This document shows positions 24,033-37,671 of a DNA stretch of 64,000 nt, in pieces. The stretch is from NCBI GenBank assembly GCA_003248315.1, contig QKWM01000004.1, forward strand, positions 5,329,001 to 5,393,000. The letters are read 5' to 3'. The notes below the pieces were generated by a model. That model did no database searches, had not been told where the DNA came from, and saw nothing but the letters and a program-made list of their open reading frames with translations. Origin of the DNA: Streptomyces sp. SW4 (GTDB lineage Bacteria > Actinomycetota > Actinomycetes > Streptomycetales > Streptomycetaceae). The number at the start of each line of letters is the position of its first letter. The stretch's first letter is position 1. Both the position numbers and the translations under genes were made by a program.

Positions 24033-25395
24033 TCAGTCTCCTCTCACGGCGAGTCGTTCGATCGCCGCCATGGGTACGGGAAGCCAGTCGGGGCGGTGCC
24101 GGGCCTCGTACAGCACCTCGTACACGGCCCGGTCCGTCTCGTAGGCGCGGAGCAGGCCGTGCTTCTTGCGCGGGTCCCAGCCGGCCCGGGCGGCATAGCC
24201 CGCGCAGTAGGCCTCGCGGCAGCGGCGCGCCCACTCGGGCCGCCACGGGCGGCGCTGCCGGGCGGCGTAGTCGAAGGAGCGCAGCATGCCCGCGATGTCC
24301 CGCACGGGGAGTGGGCGCTGCGGCGCTCGGCGAGCGGCCGGGACGGCTCGCCCTCGAAGTCGATGACGAACCAGTCCCGGCCGGCCCGCAGCACCTGCCC
24401 GAGGTGCAGGTCGCCGTGGATGCGCTGGGCGGCGGGCCCGGCGTCGCAGGTCGCCAGCGCGGCGAAGGCCGACCGCAGGCCCGGCACGAAGGGCCGCAGC
24501 GCCGGCACCGCGTGCGCGGCCGAGGTCAGCCGCTCGGTCATCGCCGCCGCCGTCCGGCCGTTCTCCCCGGCCGCCCCGGCGGGGAAGGCCGAGGCCAGGG
24601 CCACGTGCACGTCCGCCGTGGCCCGGCCCAGCTCGTGGGCCTGCGCCGTGAAGTCGTCCCCGGCGGCCAGCGCGTCCAGGGCGAGCGTCCAGCCGTCGGA
24701 GGCGCCGTGCAGGAACGGCTGGAGCACACCGAGCGTCGCCCCGTAGGGGTGGGTGGTCCGGAACCAGGCCACCGGTGCGGGCACCCGGCCGCAGCCCTGC
24801 CGGGCCAGCGCGCCCGTCACCTCCAGGTCGGGGTTGACACCGGGCTGGATGCGCCGGAAGAGCTTGAGGATGAACTCGTCCCCGTACACCAGCGAGGAGT
24901 TGGACTGCTCCGCGTCCAGCAGCCGGGGCACCAGCCCGGCCGGCACCGGCCGCAGCGGATCGCACTCGAAGCGCAGCGGACCGGCGCTGCCCGGGTGGCG
25001 CAGCCGTTCCAGGAGCAGCTGGGCGGCCCGCGGGTCGTGCAGCGCGTCGTACACGGTCAGGCCGGCCAGCGGGCCCTCCCGCACCTGGCCGATGAGGGCG
25101 CGGCCCAGCCGCGGCGACGGGCGCTCCCGGATCCCGAGCAGCAGCTGGTAGCAGTCGCCCGGGGGAGGGGTGCCGCCGGGCGCGGGCACCGGCCCGTGCC
25201 CGGTGTGGACCAGCAGATGCAGACAGCCCGGAACAGCTCCGTCATCGACAGCAGGCCGAGGTCGGTGACGGGCCGGTCCTTGCCCGCGAACCAGCGCTGC
25301 TTCGGCAGCCACTCGCGCAACAGCTCGCCGAGCGACGCCATCGGCTCGGCGAGTTGCTGCGCGGGTCTCGGCCGCAGGGATGCGGTCTTCGGCAT
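24033..25395 (-). CDS. pep2: Maltokinase, Pep2/Mak (frame-disrupted)
   Basis: About 455 aa. It phosphorylates maltose with ATP to maltose 1-phosphate, the substrate of GlgE. It opens with the cap region LREWLPKQRWFAGKDRPV, typical of Mak. The kinase core has IHGDLHLGQVLRAGRDWF (catalytic Asp) and VIDFEGEPSRPL (metal-binding Asp). ATG at 25395 with GGAAAGGA upstream, 31 nt after the treS stop. Frame breaks near 25220 and 24310. In many actinobacteria it is fused to or complexed with TreS; here it is separate but adjacent. Confidence 0.92.
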
Positions 25396-25426
25396 GGTGA
25401 CGCGTCCTTTCCTCGGCCTGTGCCGC

Positions 25427-27135
<1,709 letters not shown>

Positions 27136-27139
<4 letters not shown>

Positions 27140-29126
27140 GAGACGGACGACCCTCCGTTCGGCGCCGCGGCGGACGACCGCTGGACGTGCAGGACGTGCG
27201 CGGGGCCCGCCCGGGCTCCAGCCGTACGTAGTTCGCCCTGCCCCAGTGGTAGGTCTCGCCCGTCAGTTCGTCGTGGACCGGCGTGGACTCGTGCCAGTCG
27301 AGGCCGAGGTCCGGCATGTTCAGTGAGATCGTCGCCTCCTGGGTGTGGTGCGGGTCGAGATTGGCGACCACCAGCACCACGTCGGACCCGGTCCGCTTGC
27401 TGTAGGCGATCACCTGGTCGTTGTCGGTGTGGTGGAAACGGAGGTTCCTCAGCCGGTGCAGGGCGGGGTGGGCGCGCCGGATGGTGTTGAGCCGGGTGAT
27501 GAGCGGGGCGATGGTGCGGTGTTCGCGTTCGGCCGCGTCCCAGTCGCGGGGGGTGAGCTGGTACTTCTCCGAGTCGAGGTATTCCTCGCTGCCTTCACGC
27601 AGGGGGTGTTCTCGCACAGTTCGTAGCCGCTGTAGATGCCCCAGGTGGGGAGAGGGTGGCGGCGAGGACGGCGCGGACCTCGAAGGCGGGCCGGCCGCCG
27701 TGCTGGAGGTAGGCGTGGAGGATGTCGGGGTGTTGGCGAAGAAGTTGGGCCGCATGTAGGAGGCGGCCTCGCCGGTCAGCTCGGTGAGGTACTCGGTGAG
27801 TTCCTGTTTGGTGTTGCGCCAGGTGAAGTAGGTGTAGGACTGCTGGAAGCCGATCGCCGCGAGGGTGTGCATCATCGCGGGGCGGGTGAAGGCCTCGGCG
27901 AGGAAGATCACGTCGGGGTCGGTGCGGTTGATGTCCGCGATGACCTTCTCCCAGAACACGACGGGTTTGGTGTGCGGGTTGTCGACGCGGAAGATGCGCA
28001 CGCCGTGGGCCATCCAGTGGCGCAGGATCCGGCAGGTCTCGGTGACCAGGCCGTCCATGTCGGCGTCGAAGGCGATGGGGTAGATGTCCTGGTACTTCTT
28101 CGGGGGTTCTCGGCGTGGGCGATGGTGCCGTCGGGCCGGTGGTGGAACCAGTCGGGGTGTTTGTCGACCCAGGGGTGGTCGGGGGAGCACTGGAGGGCGA
28201 AGTCGAGGGCGATCTCCAGGCCGTGGGCGTGGGCCTGGGCGACGAACCAGTCGAAGTCGTCGAGGGTGCCCAGGTCGGGTGGACGGCGTCGTGGCCGCCT
28301 TCGGGGGAGCCGATGGCCCAGGGGACGCCGACGTCGTCGGGGCCGGCGGTGAGGGTGTTGTTGCGGCCTTTGCGGTGGGTGGTGCCGATGGGGTGGATCG
28401 GGGGGAGGTAGACGACGTCGAAGCCCATGGCGGCGATGGCCGGCAGGCGGCGGGCGGCGGTGCGGAAGGTGCCGTGGGGGCGTTCGGGGGTGCCCTCGGA
28501 GCGGGGGAAGAACTCGTACCAGGAGCCGTAGAGGGCGCGTTCGCGTTCGACGAGGAGGGGGAGCGGGTCGGAGGCGGTGACCAGGTCCCGCAGGGGGTGG
28601 CGGGCCAGGACCGCGTCCACCTCCGGCGTCAGCGCCGCCGCCAGCCGGGTGGCCACCGGCAGTTCGTCGTCGCGCAGCGTCTCGGCCGCGGCCAGCACCA
28701 CGGCGCGCCCGGCGTCCCGGGCACCCCGGCGGCCGCGCGCGCGAACAGCTCGGCGCCCTCCTCCAGCACCAGACCGGTGTCGATGCCGGCGGGGACCTTG
28801 ATCCGGGCGTGGTGCCGCCAGGTGCTGACGGGATCGCTCCACGCCTCCACGTGGTACGTCCAGCGGCCCGGCGCGTCCGGGGTCACCTCCGCACCCCAGC
28901 GGTCGGTGCCCGGCGCCAGCTCGCGCATGGGCGTCCACGGGCCCGGACGGCCCTCGGGGTCCGTCAGGACGACGTTGGCGGCCACCGCGTCGTGCCCCTC
29001 CCGGAACACGGTGGCGGTGACCTCGAACGTCTCTCCGGCAACCGCCTTCGCCGGGCGCCTGCCGCCGTCCACCGCCGGGCGGACGTCCCGCACCGGGATG
29101 CGCCCGGTCTGCGCGGTCGTACTCAT
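27136..29126 (-). CDS. glgE: Maltosyltransferase GlgE (alpha-glucan:maltose-1-P) (frame-disrupted)
   Basis: About 666 aa, the GlgE length. It extends linear alpha-1,4-glucan by maltosyl units from maltose 1-phosphate (GH13_3). Diagnostic segments: N-terminal domain RIPVRDVRPAVDGGRRPAKA; PPIHPIGTTHRKGRNNTL; nucleophile region IFRVDNPHTKPVVFWEK; acid/base region VIFLAEAFTRPAMM. It starts at ATG 29126, right after the DUF5133 gene, and its stop overlaps the treS start (ATGA). Frame breaks near 28720, 28280, 28110, 27735, 27650, 27605 and 27210. S. coelicolor has two GlgE copies; this operon is one such locus, and whether a second exists cannot be seen here. Confidence 0.93.
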
Positions 29127-29132
29127 CGGTTC

Positions 29133-29498
29133 TCACCTCCGCCGTGCTCGAAAGCCGGGCTCCTGCGCCCGGCCTGGGGGGCACACCGCGCCGGAGGGAC
29201 TCTTCCGCACGGCAGGGAACGCCGGTCCACCGCCGGCGGCCCCGTCTCGCCGCCCGGACGCCCTGGGCCGCTCGTTCTGCTCCTGCACATAGCTGATCAG
29301 GCTCGTCCGCAGATACCGCTCGGCGGCGTCCGCGGCCTCCCGTGCGCACCGCTTCCCCATGAGCACGCAGAGGGTGTAGCCGGAGTCCTCGAACGTGGCC
29401 CGCACCGCCCGGTCGGCGGGCGAGGCCAGCATCAGGCGCTCCCAGGAGCGGTAACGACGCAGCTGCCGGGCGACTTCGGCTTTCGCGGGTAGCAGCAT
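29133..29498 (-). CDS. DUF5133 protein heading the GlgE operon
   Basis: Intact, about 121 aa. The conserved part is the N-terminal 75 residues (MLLPAKAEVARQLRRYRSWE ... YTLCVLMGKRCAREAADAAE), which I recognise as DUF5133, a Streptomyces family of unknown function. The C-terminal 40 residues are Pro/Gly/Arg-rich and not conserved-looking. I chose the ATG at 29498 (GAAGGGGA upstream) over an ATG 17 codons earlier at 29549, because family members begin MLLP. It ends 6 nt before glgE, so it is probably co-transcribed with it; a regulatory role in glucan metabolism is only a guess. Confidence 0.8.
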   Translation of the reverse strand: MLLPAKAEVARQLRRYRSWERLMLASPADRAVRATFEDSGYTLCVLMGKRCAREAADAAERYLRTSLISYVQEQNERPRASGRRDGAAGGGPAFPAVRKSPSGAVCPPGRAQEPGFRARRR

Positions 29499-29747
29499 GG
29501 CGACGTCCCCTTCCGGGACTCGATGCGGTCGATCGAGTTCTTCACACATGGTGCATGCGCGGACACAGAGCGTCCTGTTGGATCTTCAACTATCTCTGCC
29601 GTCCCGCCCGCCGCTCGTGTTGCACGAATGGGCTACTGCTTCCACGCTGGAGTGACTCAGAAGCGATATGCGCTCACGCTCCGTGCACGGGGCCCGGCCC
29701 GCCTGGGTCGTGGGGAGCGAGAGCTTCGCGGTGAGGAGCCAACAGCG
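29499..29747. promoter_or_regulatory. Divergent promoter region between the glgE operon and pep1-glgX
   Basis: About 250 bp with no gene, less GC-rich than its surroundings (for example GGATCTTCAACTATCTCTG near 29580). Both transcription units must start here. I found no site fitting the SigB pattern and no convincing -35/-10 pair. Confidence 0.6.
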
Positions 29748-30258
29748 ATGAAGACCGCAGTGCCCTGCTACTACCACCTCGACGTGGAAGTCAGCCCGGA
29801 ACGGGTCGGACAGGTCAGGCGCATCCTGGCCGCTCACCTGAAGTTCTGGACCTGGAGAACCTCGTGGATCCCGTGTGCGGCGGCGCCGAGATGCTGCTCC
29901 GGGCGATCGACGAGCACGCGAGCGACAAGAACACCTCCATCGAGCTGTGGTGGAACGGCCAGCACCTCATCACCGCCGTGGGCGGCAACGACCACGCGCT
30001 GCGCCCCCACCACGACCTGCGGGGCTGCCTCCAGCACCTGGCCGCGACCAGCGACGGCTGGGGCTGCTGCGCCACCGAGACGGGGGCCCGGGTCATCTGG
30101 TTCTCGCAGCGCGCCCGGGCCGGCGAACGCATCCCGCTGGTGCCCACGGCGCCCGAGCCCATCACCCAGGAGGGCCTGGAGGTCCCGCGCGAGGTCATGC
30201 CGGTCGCCCGGCTGGCCGGCCCCGGCAGCACCACCAACGGCGTCCTGGAGGAGGCCCG

Positions 30259-30262
<4 letters not shown>
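29748..30262 (+). CDS. Pep1-like ATPase-fold protein next to glgX (frame-disrupted)
   Basis: About 171 aa. The start MKTAVPCYYHLDVEVSPERV has AGGAG nine bases upstream. The sequence resembles a degenerate GHKL ATPase: LIDEHASDKN-type helix (LRAIDEHASDKNTSIELWWN), then GWGCCATETGARVIWFSQRA. I associate it with the Pep1 proteins described beside Streptomyces glg genes; I am not certain. One frame break near 29848, where one more base reads FWDLENLVDPVCGGAEML. Its stop overlaps the glgX GTG (GTGA), so translation is coupled. The role may be regulatory rather than enzymatic. Confidence 0.65.
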
Positions 30263-32410
<2,148 letters not shown>

Positions 32411-32412
32411 GG

Positions 32413-33221
32413 TCAGCGTCCGCGGCGCGCGGTCACCGTGAACTGCGCGCCGTCCCGGTCGCGGAGCACGGCCTCGTCGCCGCCCTTGGACAGCACGCTG
32501 CCGCCGTGCAGCTCCGCGGCCCGCGCGCAGGCCTCGACGTCGTCGGTGTAGAAGTGGACCTGCCAGTGCGGGCGGATGGCCGGGTCGGGGGCCGACTCCA
32601 GGGCGCCCGACTCGATCCGTGCGACGACGTCGCCCCGGCTGCGCAGGACGACCTCCTCGCCCTCGTAGTCGACCTCGCAGCAGCCGGGCCGGCCGGACGC
32701 CCAGTCGAGGACCTGGCCGTAGAAGATGGCGGCGTCGAAGGCGTCGCGGGTGTGCAGCCGGATGAACGCCGGCTGGGCGTGCCGCCAGGTCTCCCAGTCG
32801 GTGAACAGCTCACCCTCCCAGACTCCGAAGGTGGCCCCGTCCCGGTCGGCGAGCAGCGCGGCCGTCCCGGCGGCAGCGAGATCGGGCCGACCGCCGTGGT
32901 GCCGCCGCGTTCCTGCACCCGGCCGGCGGCCTCGTCGGCGCTGATCACCGCGAAGTACGGGGTCCACGCCACGGCCATCTGCCACATCGAGGCCACCGCG
33001 GCGATGCCGGCGACCGGCGCGCCGTCGGCCAGCGCGATGCGGAAGCGGTCGCCGAGCCGGGCGGGGCGCCATTGCCAGCCCAGCACGGCGGAGTAGAAGT
33101 CCTCGGTGGCCGTCAGGTCCCGGCTGGTCAGGCTCACCCAGCAGGGCGCCCCGAACACGGACTCGGTGGAAAGGCGGCTCCTGGCCTTGGCGCCGGTGGG
33201 GGAGGTCATGTCGTCGTTCAT
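32413..33221 (-). CDS. VOC-family protein with two glyoxalase-like domains (frame-disrupted)
   Basis: About 270 aa in two VOC repeats: CWVSLTSRDLTATEDFYSAV starts the first, and FIRLHTRDAFDAAIFYGQVL starts the second. The second ends with PHWQVHFYTDDVEACARAAE and DRDGAQFTVTARRG. Such tandem VOC proteins are common in Streptomyces; roles include hydroxyacid or antibiotic binding, and the substrate cannot be predicted. ATG at 33221 (or 33209). Frame break near 32880, inside a GGCGGCAGCG stretch. It ends 2 bases from the glgX stop, convergent. Confidence 0.8.
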
Positions 33222-33507
33222 CACTGTCGCGTCCTGGTCTGGTCCACCGGCAGCCACCGGTTCCCCACCAGTGTCCGGCCGGAAGGGCTGGGGGCGCCTG
33301 CCGAGTACCCCGACCGCACCAGCGAAACGACGGCACAACGGCCCGTACGGCCCAGTGGACGACCCGGGGGACAGCGCGACGGGCGACCCGGCGGACGGTC
33401 CGCCGCACGGCCCGGTGGCAGGAGGCGACGGCGATGACGACCATGGACGCGACGACGCGGCACCCGCGGGACGCACGCGGGACGGCGCACCGCACCCGGA
33501 GGTGACC

Positions 33508-33836
33508 ATGCCCGGTGACGGGGGCTCGAAGGAGATCGTCGAGCTGCAGGAGCAGGTCCGGCAGCTGAAGGAGGCGGTGGTCTCGCACGCCGTCGTCGAC
33601 CAGGCCATCGGCATGATCGTCGCCCTCGGCCGGGTCGCGCCCGACCAGGGGTGGGCGGTGCTCAAGGAGATCTCCCAGCACACCAACGTCAAGCTGCGCA
33701 ACGTGGCGGAGCTGATCGTCGTCTGGGGACGCAGCGGCGTCCTGCCCGGGAGATCCGCACGGAGCTGGAGGACGCCCTCGACCGCCACGGGCCCGCCCAG
33801 ATCCCCGGGGCCCCCGCGGCACGTCCCCTCCGATAG
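33508..33836 (+). CDS. Stand-alone ANTAR-domain protein (frame-disrupted)
   Basis: About 110 aa. A short coiled coil (KEIVELQEQVRQLKEAVVSH) leads into an ANTAR domain (AVVDQAIGMIVALGRVAPDQ ... NVKLRNVAELIVVWG). ANTAR proteins bind paired hairpins in nascent RNA and block termination. GGAGGTGACC precedes the ATG at 33508. One break near 33752: CCCGGGAG should be CCCGGGGAG, giving LPGEIRTELEDALDRHG and a stop at 33836. It converges on the sigma-factor gene with 17 bp between them. RNA targets are unknown; no paired hairpins are evident next to it. Confidence 0.85.
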
Positions 33837-33853
33837 GCGGCCCGGGGCCGGCG

Positions 33854-34647
33854 TCAGTTCGTCTCCGCGAGGATCTCCTCGCGGAGCTGCGCGAAGCAGC
33901 CGCTGAGCAGGCGGGAGACGTGCATCTGGGAGATCCCCAGCTGCTGGGCTATCCGGCTCTGGGTCATTCCGCGGAAGAAGCGCAGGTAGAGAATGGTGCG
34001 CTCGCGTTCGGGCAGCGCCTGCAGGCAGGGCCGCACCGCCACGCGGTCCACCACCGTGTCGAAGGCCGGGTCGGGTCCGCCGAGCGCGTCCCGAGGGCGT
34101 AGCCGTCGGTGCCGGGCATCTCCGCCTCCAGCGAGAGCGCGGAGAAGCACTCCAGCGCCTCCATGCCGGTGCGCACCTCCACCGGGGTCAGATGGGCGTG
34201 CTCGGCGATCTCGTCCACGGTCGGCGGCCGGCCCGGGGTGGTCTGCGCCAGTTCCTTGGTGGCGCGGCGCACCCGGTTGCGCAGGTCCTGGATCCGGCGC
34301 GGCACGTGCAGGGTCCACATGTGGTCGCGGAAGTGCCGCTTGATCTCGCCGGTCACGGTCGGTACGGCATAGGCCTCGAAGGCGTGACCGCGGGCGGGGT
34401 CGTAGTGGTCGACGGCCTTGACCAGGCCGAGGGCTGCCACCTGGTACAGGTCCTCCAGATTCTCGCCGCGCCCCCGGAAGCGGACCGCGATCCGCTCCGC
34501 CATGGGCAGCCACACCCGGATCAGCTCGTCCCGCAGCGCCTTGCGCTCGGGGCCCTCCGGGAGCGTCGCGAGCCGCTCGAAGGCCGCGGCCGTGTCCGGA
34601 GCGTCGTCGTGCGGGTGCTGTCTCGTTCCGCCGGCGTTACGCATCAT
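33854..34647 (-). CDS. SigB/SigF-family stress sigma factor (frame-disrupted)
   Basis: About 265 aa with sigma regions 2, 3 and 4. Region 2: ENLEDLYQVAALGLVKAVDH and AFEAYAVPTVTGEIKRHFRD (the -10 recognition helix region of this subfamily). Region 3: PPTVDEIAEHAHLTPVEVR. Region 4: RERTILYLRFFRGMTQSRIA, then QLGISQMHVSRLL. These sigma factors are controlled by RsbW-type anti-sigma kinases. GGAGGTGCGC before the ATG at 34647 decides the start. One break near 34093 (CTCGGGACG to CTCGGGGACG). It is the only sigma factor in the window, so it is the natural candidate target of the partner switches at 4-17 kb, although many paralogues exist elsewhere in such genomes. Confidence 0.9.
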
Positions 34648-34709
34648 GCGCACCTCCCTCAGCAGGGGTGCTGGATGGCGTGCCTCCGGTCCGAAGCACT
34701 TACATGCGC

Positions 34710-34735
34710 ATTCCCGGACACTCCGATTTCAAAAC
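34710..34735 (-). promoter_or_regulatory. SigB/F-like promoter candidate for the sigma-factor gene
   Basis: On the minus strand GTTT, 16 bases, then GGGAAT, about 63 nt upstream of the ATG. It lies in an unusually AT-rich stretch. Such a promoter would mean autoregulation. Motif match only. Confidence 0.35.
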
Positions 34736-34941
34736 AATCACCCATATATCCGGGCAATCTCCTCCTGATGGGTGTACCGGAAGGATCCGGGCCCTGCGGA
34801 GCCGGCCGGTCACCGTGCGGAACGTGATGTGCGGCACGCCGTCCGCCGCCCCGTCGCGGGCCGCCGGAGGATTCCCGCTGCGCATCGCTTGATCGCCGAT
34901 CAAATCGGGTGAAGCCGCTGGCCACAGCGCATTCTGCTCAT

Positions 34942-34971
34942 TTGACAGTGCACTGAGCACACAGATAGGAA
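34942..34971 (+). promoter_or_regulatory. Possible vegetative promoter with palindromic spacer
   Basis: TTGACA at 34942-34947, then 17-18 bases, then a poor -10 (ATAGGA or TAGGAA), just upstream of the gene starting at 35000. The palindrome CAGTGCACTG overlaps the end of the -35 and could bind a repressor. The -10 is weak. Confidence 0.3.
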
Positions 34972-34999
34972 GCAGCTCTCAGAGGTCGAGAGGTGCAGT

Positions 35000-35526
35000 G
35001 TGTACGAGCCGAACGTGGTCGGGGACTGGCAGGAGTACGACGAACATGCCGGTCTGCGGGTCCGCGTCCACCGCGTCGAGCCGGCCGAGCCGCCGCGCGG
35101 ACGGGACGACGCCGCCGAGGGACTCACGTACTTCAGCGTCCGCGTGACCGTCGAGAACCGCGGGAGCGGCGCGCCTGCGTCCACCTGGAGGACGGTCAGA
35201 TCGACGTGCGGATCGGCCCCGACGGCGAGGGCGCGTTCCTCGACTGGCGCAACTCCCAGTTCATCGAGGGCTTCGACGTCTACCCGCTGCGCCGCGCCAC
35301 CGCCGTGGTCTACGCCGCCGGCCCGGAGGCGAGCCTCGGCCAGATCGACGTGCAGGTGCAGCTGCGCGTCGACGACGAGTGGACGGGCCGGCGGCTGTGG
35401 ACGGGCGGCCTCGGCCTGCCCGACGAGCAGTCGCCCGGAGCGGCCCCCGGCGCCGGACGGGAGAGCGGCCTCGCGCACCAGGTCAGCGCCTTCCTGCGGG
35501 ACCAGGCGAGCGACGGCACCGCCTGA
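35000..35526 (+). CDS. Hypothetical beta-rich protein (frame-disrupted)
   Basis: About 176 aa. No signal peptide. The first half reads like an immunoglobulin-like or DUF4352-type beta domain (LTYFSVRVTVENRG, then GQIDVRIGPDGEG and FEGFDVYPLRRAT-like strands). The C-terminus is helical (HQVSAFLRDQASDGTA). The GTG at 35000 is preceded by GAGAGGTGCA. One break near 35172, where one base in GGCGCGCC restores ACVHLEDGQIDVRI. I do not recognise a named family. Confidence 0.7.
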
Positions 35527-35557
35527 CCGTGCGGGCCGGCGCCGAGGGGAGCGGCGG

Positions 35558-36334
35558 TCAGGCGTACGGGTCGAAGGGCAGGCCGGGGGGCTCCGCGGAC
35601 GCCAGGTGGGCGGCGAAGGCGCCGTCGGCGAGGCCGAAGCGGGCACTGCCGAAGTCGTGGGCGCTCAGCTTCTCGCGCAGGCCCGCCGGGAAGCCGTTCC
35701 AGCCGACCAGCGCCGGGTACTGCCAGTCGCCCTCGTGGTTCTCCGGCGGCTCGTCGCCCGCGCCGGCCGGCCGGAAGCAGTGGGTGCCGATGCCGTCCTT
35801 GTGGTAGACGACCTTCGGATGGGTGCCGTCGAAGCGGACGGCGGAGCGCGGGTGCACGGCGAACGAGCCGTGCTCGGAGGTCGAGACGTACTCGACGACA
35901 CCGTCACGGACCCACACCGCCACGTGCTCCCAGTCGTGCCGGTGGCCGCCGAGACCGGTGCCCGGCAGGGCCTGGTCCTTCTCGAAGTACAGGCCGTACA
36001 GGTAGGCGCACCAGCCGTTGTTGCACGCGGAGCGCGCGTAGGTGTTGGCGTTGTCCAGGTCGGCGGCGTCCCGGCAGTCGCCGTCGAGCGCCCCGGCCGG
36101 CTTCAGGCCCGCGTTGACCGTTCCGTCCGGGCCGATGGCCGGGGACGGGTAGCAGCCGTCGGTGTCGTAGTCGAAGGCGGGCTGGTACGCCCTTTCCGCG
36201 GCGTCGGCGTTGCCGGGCAGCGCGGGCGGCGGAGCGGCGTGGGCGGCGGTCGCCGAGGCGAGGACGAGGGCCAGGGCGGCGGCCGGCACGGCGAGCCACC
36301 CGGGACGGCGGCTCCGGGGGGTGGGTGAGGTCAC
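35558..36334 (-). CDS. Secreted NPP1-family necrosis-inducing protein (NLP)
   Basis: Intact, 258 aa. The signal peptide has basic residues (RSRRPG), a hydrophobic core (AVPAAALALVLASA) and a likely cleavage after TAAHA. The mature protein contains the family's signature heptapeptide in GGHRHDWEHVAVWV, the metal-binding, toxicity-linked site, and conserved cysteine pairs (SACNNGWC). NLPs are cytolysins that attack plant-cell sphingolipids; they occur in oomycetes, fungi and some Streptomyces. The GTG start at 36334 follows GAGGAGGAC. It stands as a single gene. Confidence 0.9.
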   Translation of the reverse strand: MTSPTPRSRRPGWLAVPAAALALVLASATAAHAAPPPALPGNADAAERAYQPAFDYDTDGCYPSPAIGPDGTVNAGLKPAGALDGDCRDAADLDNANTYARSACNNGWCAYLYGLYFEKDQALPGTGLGGHRHDWEHVAVWVRDGVVEYVSTSEHGSFAVHPRSAVRFDGTHPKVVYHKDGIGTHCFRPAGAGDEPPENHEGDWQYPALVGWNGFPAGLREKLSAHDFGSARFGLADGAFAAHLASAEPPGLPFDPYA

Positions 36335-36558
36335 TGCGTCCTCCTCGACTGGGCGCAGCCCAACGGCTGTGGGGGGCGGGGGAGTTCAGCTTGTCGGCTG
36401 TCGCTCTCCGGGCCAAGGGGGCGCGGATGACGCGGTGGTGAAGGACGGGCCAACGGCCCGGGAGCGGGCAGGGGTGCCGGCGCCCGCCCGGCGGCCGGGG
36501 AGGGCGGCGGGCGGGCGTGGTCCCCACGCCGCTTCCGGGGCTTGCGCTTGACGCCCCG

Positions 36559-37538
36559 TCACACCAGGTCGTCCGGGATGTCCGCCGCCGACTCCTCGGG
36601 CGTCAGGTCCGGGCGCAGCCGCTGCCAGGACGGCTGGCGCAGCATGCCCTCACGGGTGCGGGTGCTGAACCGGACCTCTCCCACCAGGCGGGGCACCACC
36701 CAGTGCGCTCCCGGCGCCGCGGGCACCGGGTCGAAGGGGCAGACGTCGGTCGCGGCGGCCCGCAGCAGCGCCGCCAGTTCGGTGCGTTCGGCCGCGCTCC
36801 AGCCGGTGCCCACCCCGCCCACGTAGCGCAGCCGCCCGGCGGCCCGCTGCCCCACCAGCACCGCCCCGGCAGACCGGTCAGCCGCCCCTTTCCGGGCAGC
36901 CAGCCCCCGACGATCACGTCCTCCGTGCGCATGTTGCGGATCTTGATCCAGGAGCGGGACCGGACCCCCGGCTCGTAGACGGAGTCCAGCCGCTTGCACA
37001 CCAGGCCCTCCAGGCCGTGCTCGCGGGTGGCTCGCAGCGCCTGCTCGCCATGGCCGACGAGGGCGGCCGGGGTCGACCAGGAGGGCCCGTCCAGGCCGAG
37101 GTCCTCCAGGTGCCCGCGCCGGCGGGTGTAGGCGAGGGACACCAGGGAGCGCCCGGACAGATGCAGGGCGTCGAACAGGACGAGATGGACGGGGACCCTC
37201 GCGGCCCGGCGCGCCGCCAGCGCGGGGTCGTGCGCCAGGCCCATCCGGGACTGGAGCAGCTGGAAGTCGGCCCGTCCCCGGTCGTCCAGGGCCAGGATCT
37301 CCCCGTCCAGGACGGCCGGGGTGGAGCCGAGCGCGGTGGCCAGGGGGCGCAGTTCCGGGTAGGCGGCCGTGATGTCCTGGCCGGAGCGGGCGCGCAGCCG
37401 CAGGCTTCCGTCACCCGGCAGGTAGACCACCACGCGCTGGCCGTCCTGCTTGGTCTCGTACGCCCATCGCGCGTCCTGCGCGGGCGGCGGCAGGGTGCCG
37501 GGGGTGGCGAGCATCGGAGGGATCAGCGGCAGGTCCAC
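36559..37538 (-). CDS. ATP-dependent DNA ligase, LigC/LigD-ligase type (frame-disrupted)
   Basis: About 327 aa. Nucleotidyltransferase motif I is AYETKQDGQRVVVY (adenylated Lys in KQDG). Others: AVLDGEILALDDRG (motif III), GLEGLVCKRLDSVYEPG (motif IV) and SWIKIRNMRTEDVIVGG (motif V). An OB-fold tail ends VVPRLVGEVRFSTRTREG. It seals nicks, probably in repair and end joining. The GTG at 37538 gives a start VDLPLIPPML normal for the family; its ribosome-binding site is poor. One break near 36870 joins GLPG to AVLVGQRAAGRLRYVGG. A LigD-type phosphoesterase lies 4 kb away; no Ku gene is in the window. Confidence 0.85.
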
Positions 37539-37671
37539 GCATGAGGTGTCGACGGCCCCGCGAGCCGTCACGCGGGTTGCGGCCCAGGTTCGCCTGAACG
37601 GCACGGGCACCCCGGCGGGCACCCGTGGGGGCGTCTGCGGGCGCCGGGCAAAGGGAGCGTAAAGTGGCCGC

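Larger units (their letters stand above)
34648..34999. other. 352-bp intergenic region between the sigma factor and a divergent gene
   Basis: Holds an AT-rich stretch at 34700-34780 (for example TTTCAAAACAATCACCCATA), two promoter candidates listed separately, and a perfect 10-bp palindrome CAGTGCACTG at 34946-34955. No ORF with coding character was seen. Confidence 0.6.

Noticed and set aside
29499..29747. SigB-type promoter for the glgE operon or glgX
   Set aside because: GGGCTAC at about 29647 is the nearest match, but the -10 is off-pattern and no GNNT lies at the right distance.
37580..37600. MarR operator at GTTCGCCTGAAC
   Set aside because: The arms are only 4 bp and a second copy was not found, so it is mentioned with the gene but not listed.
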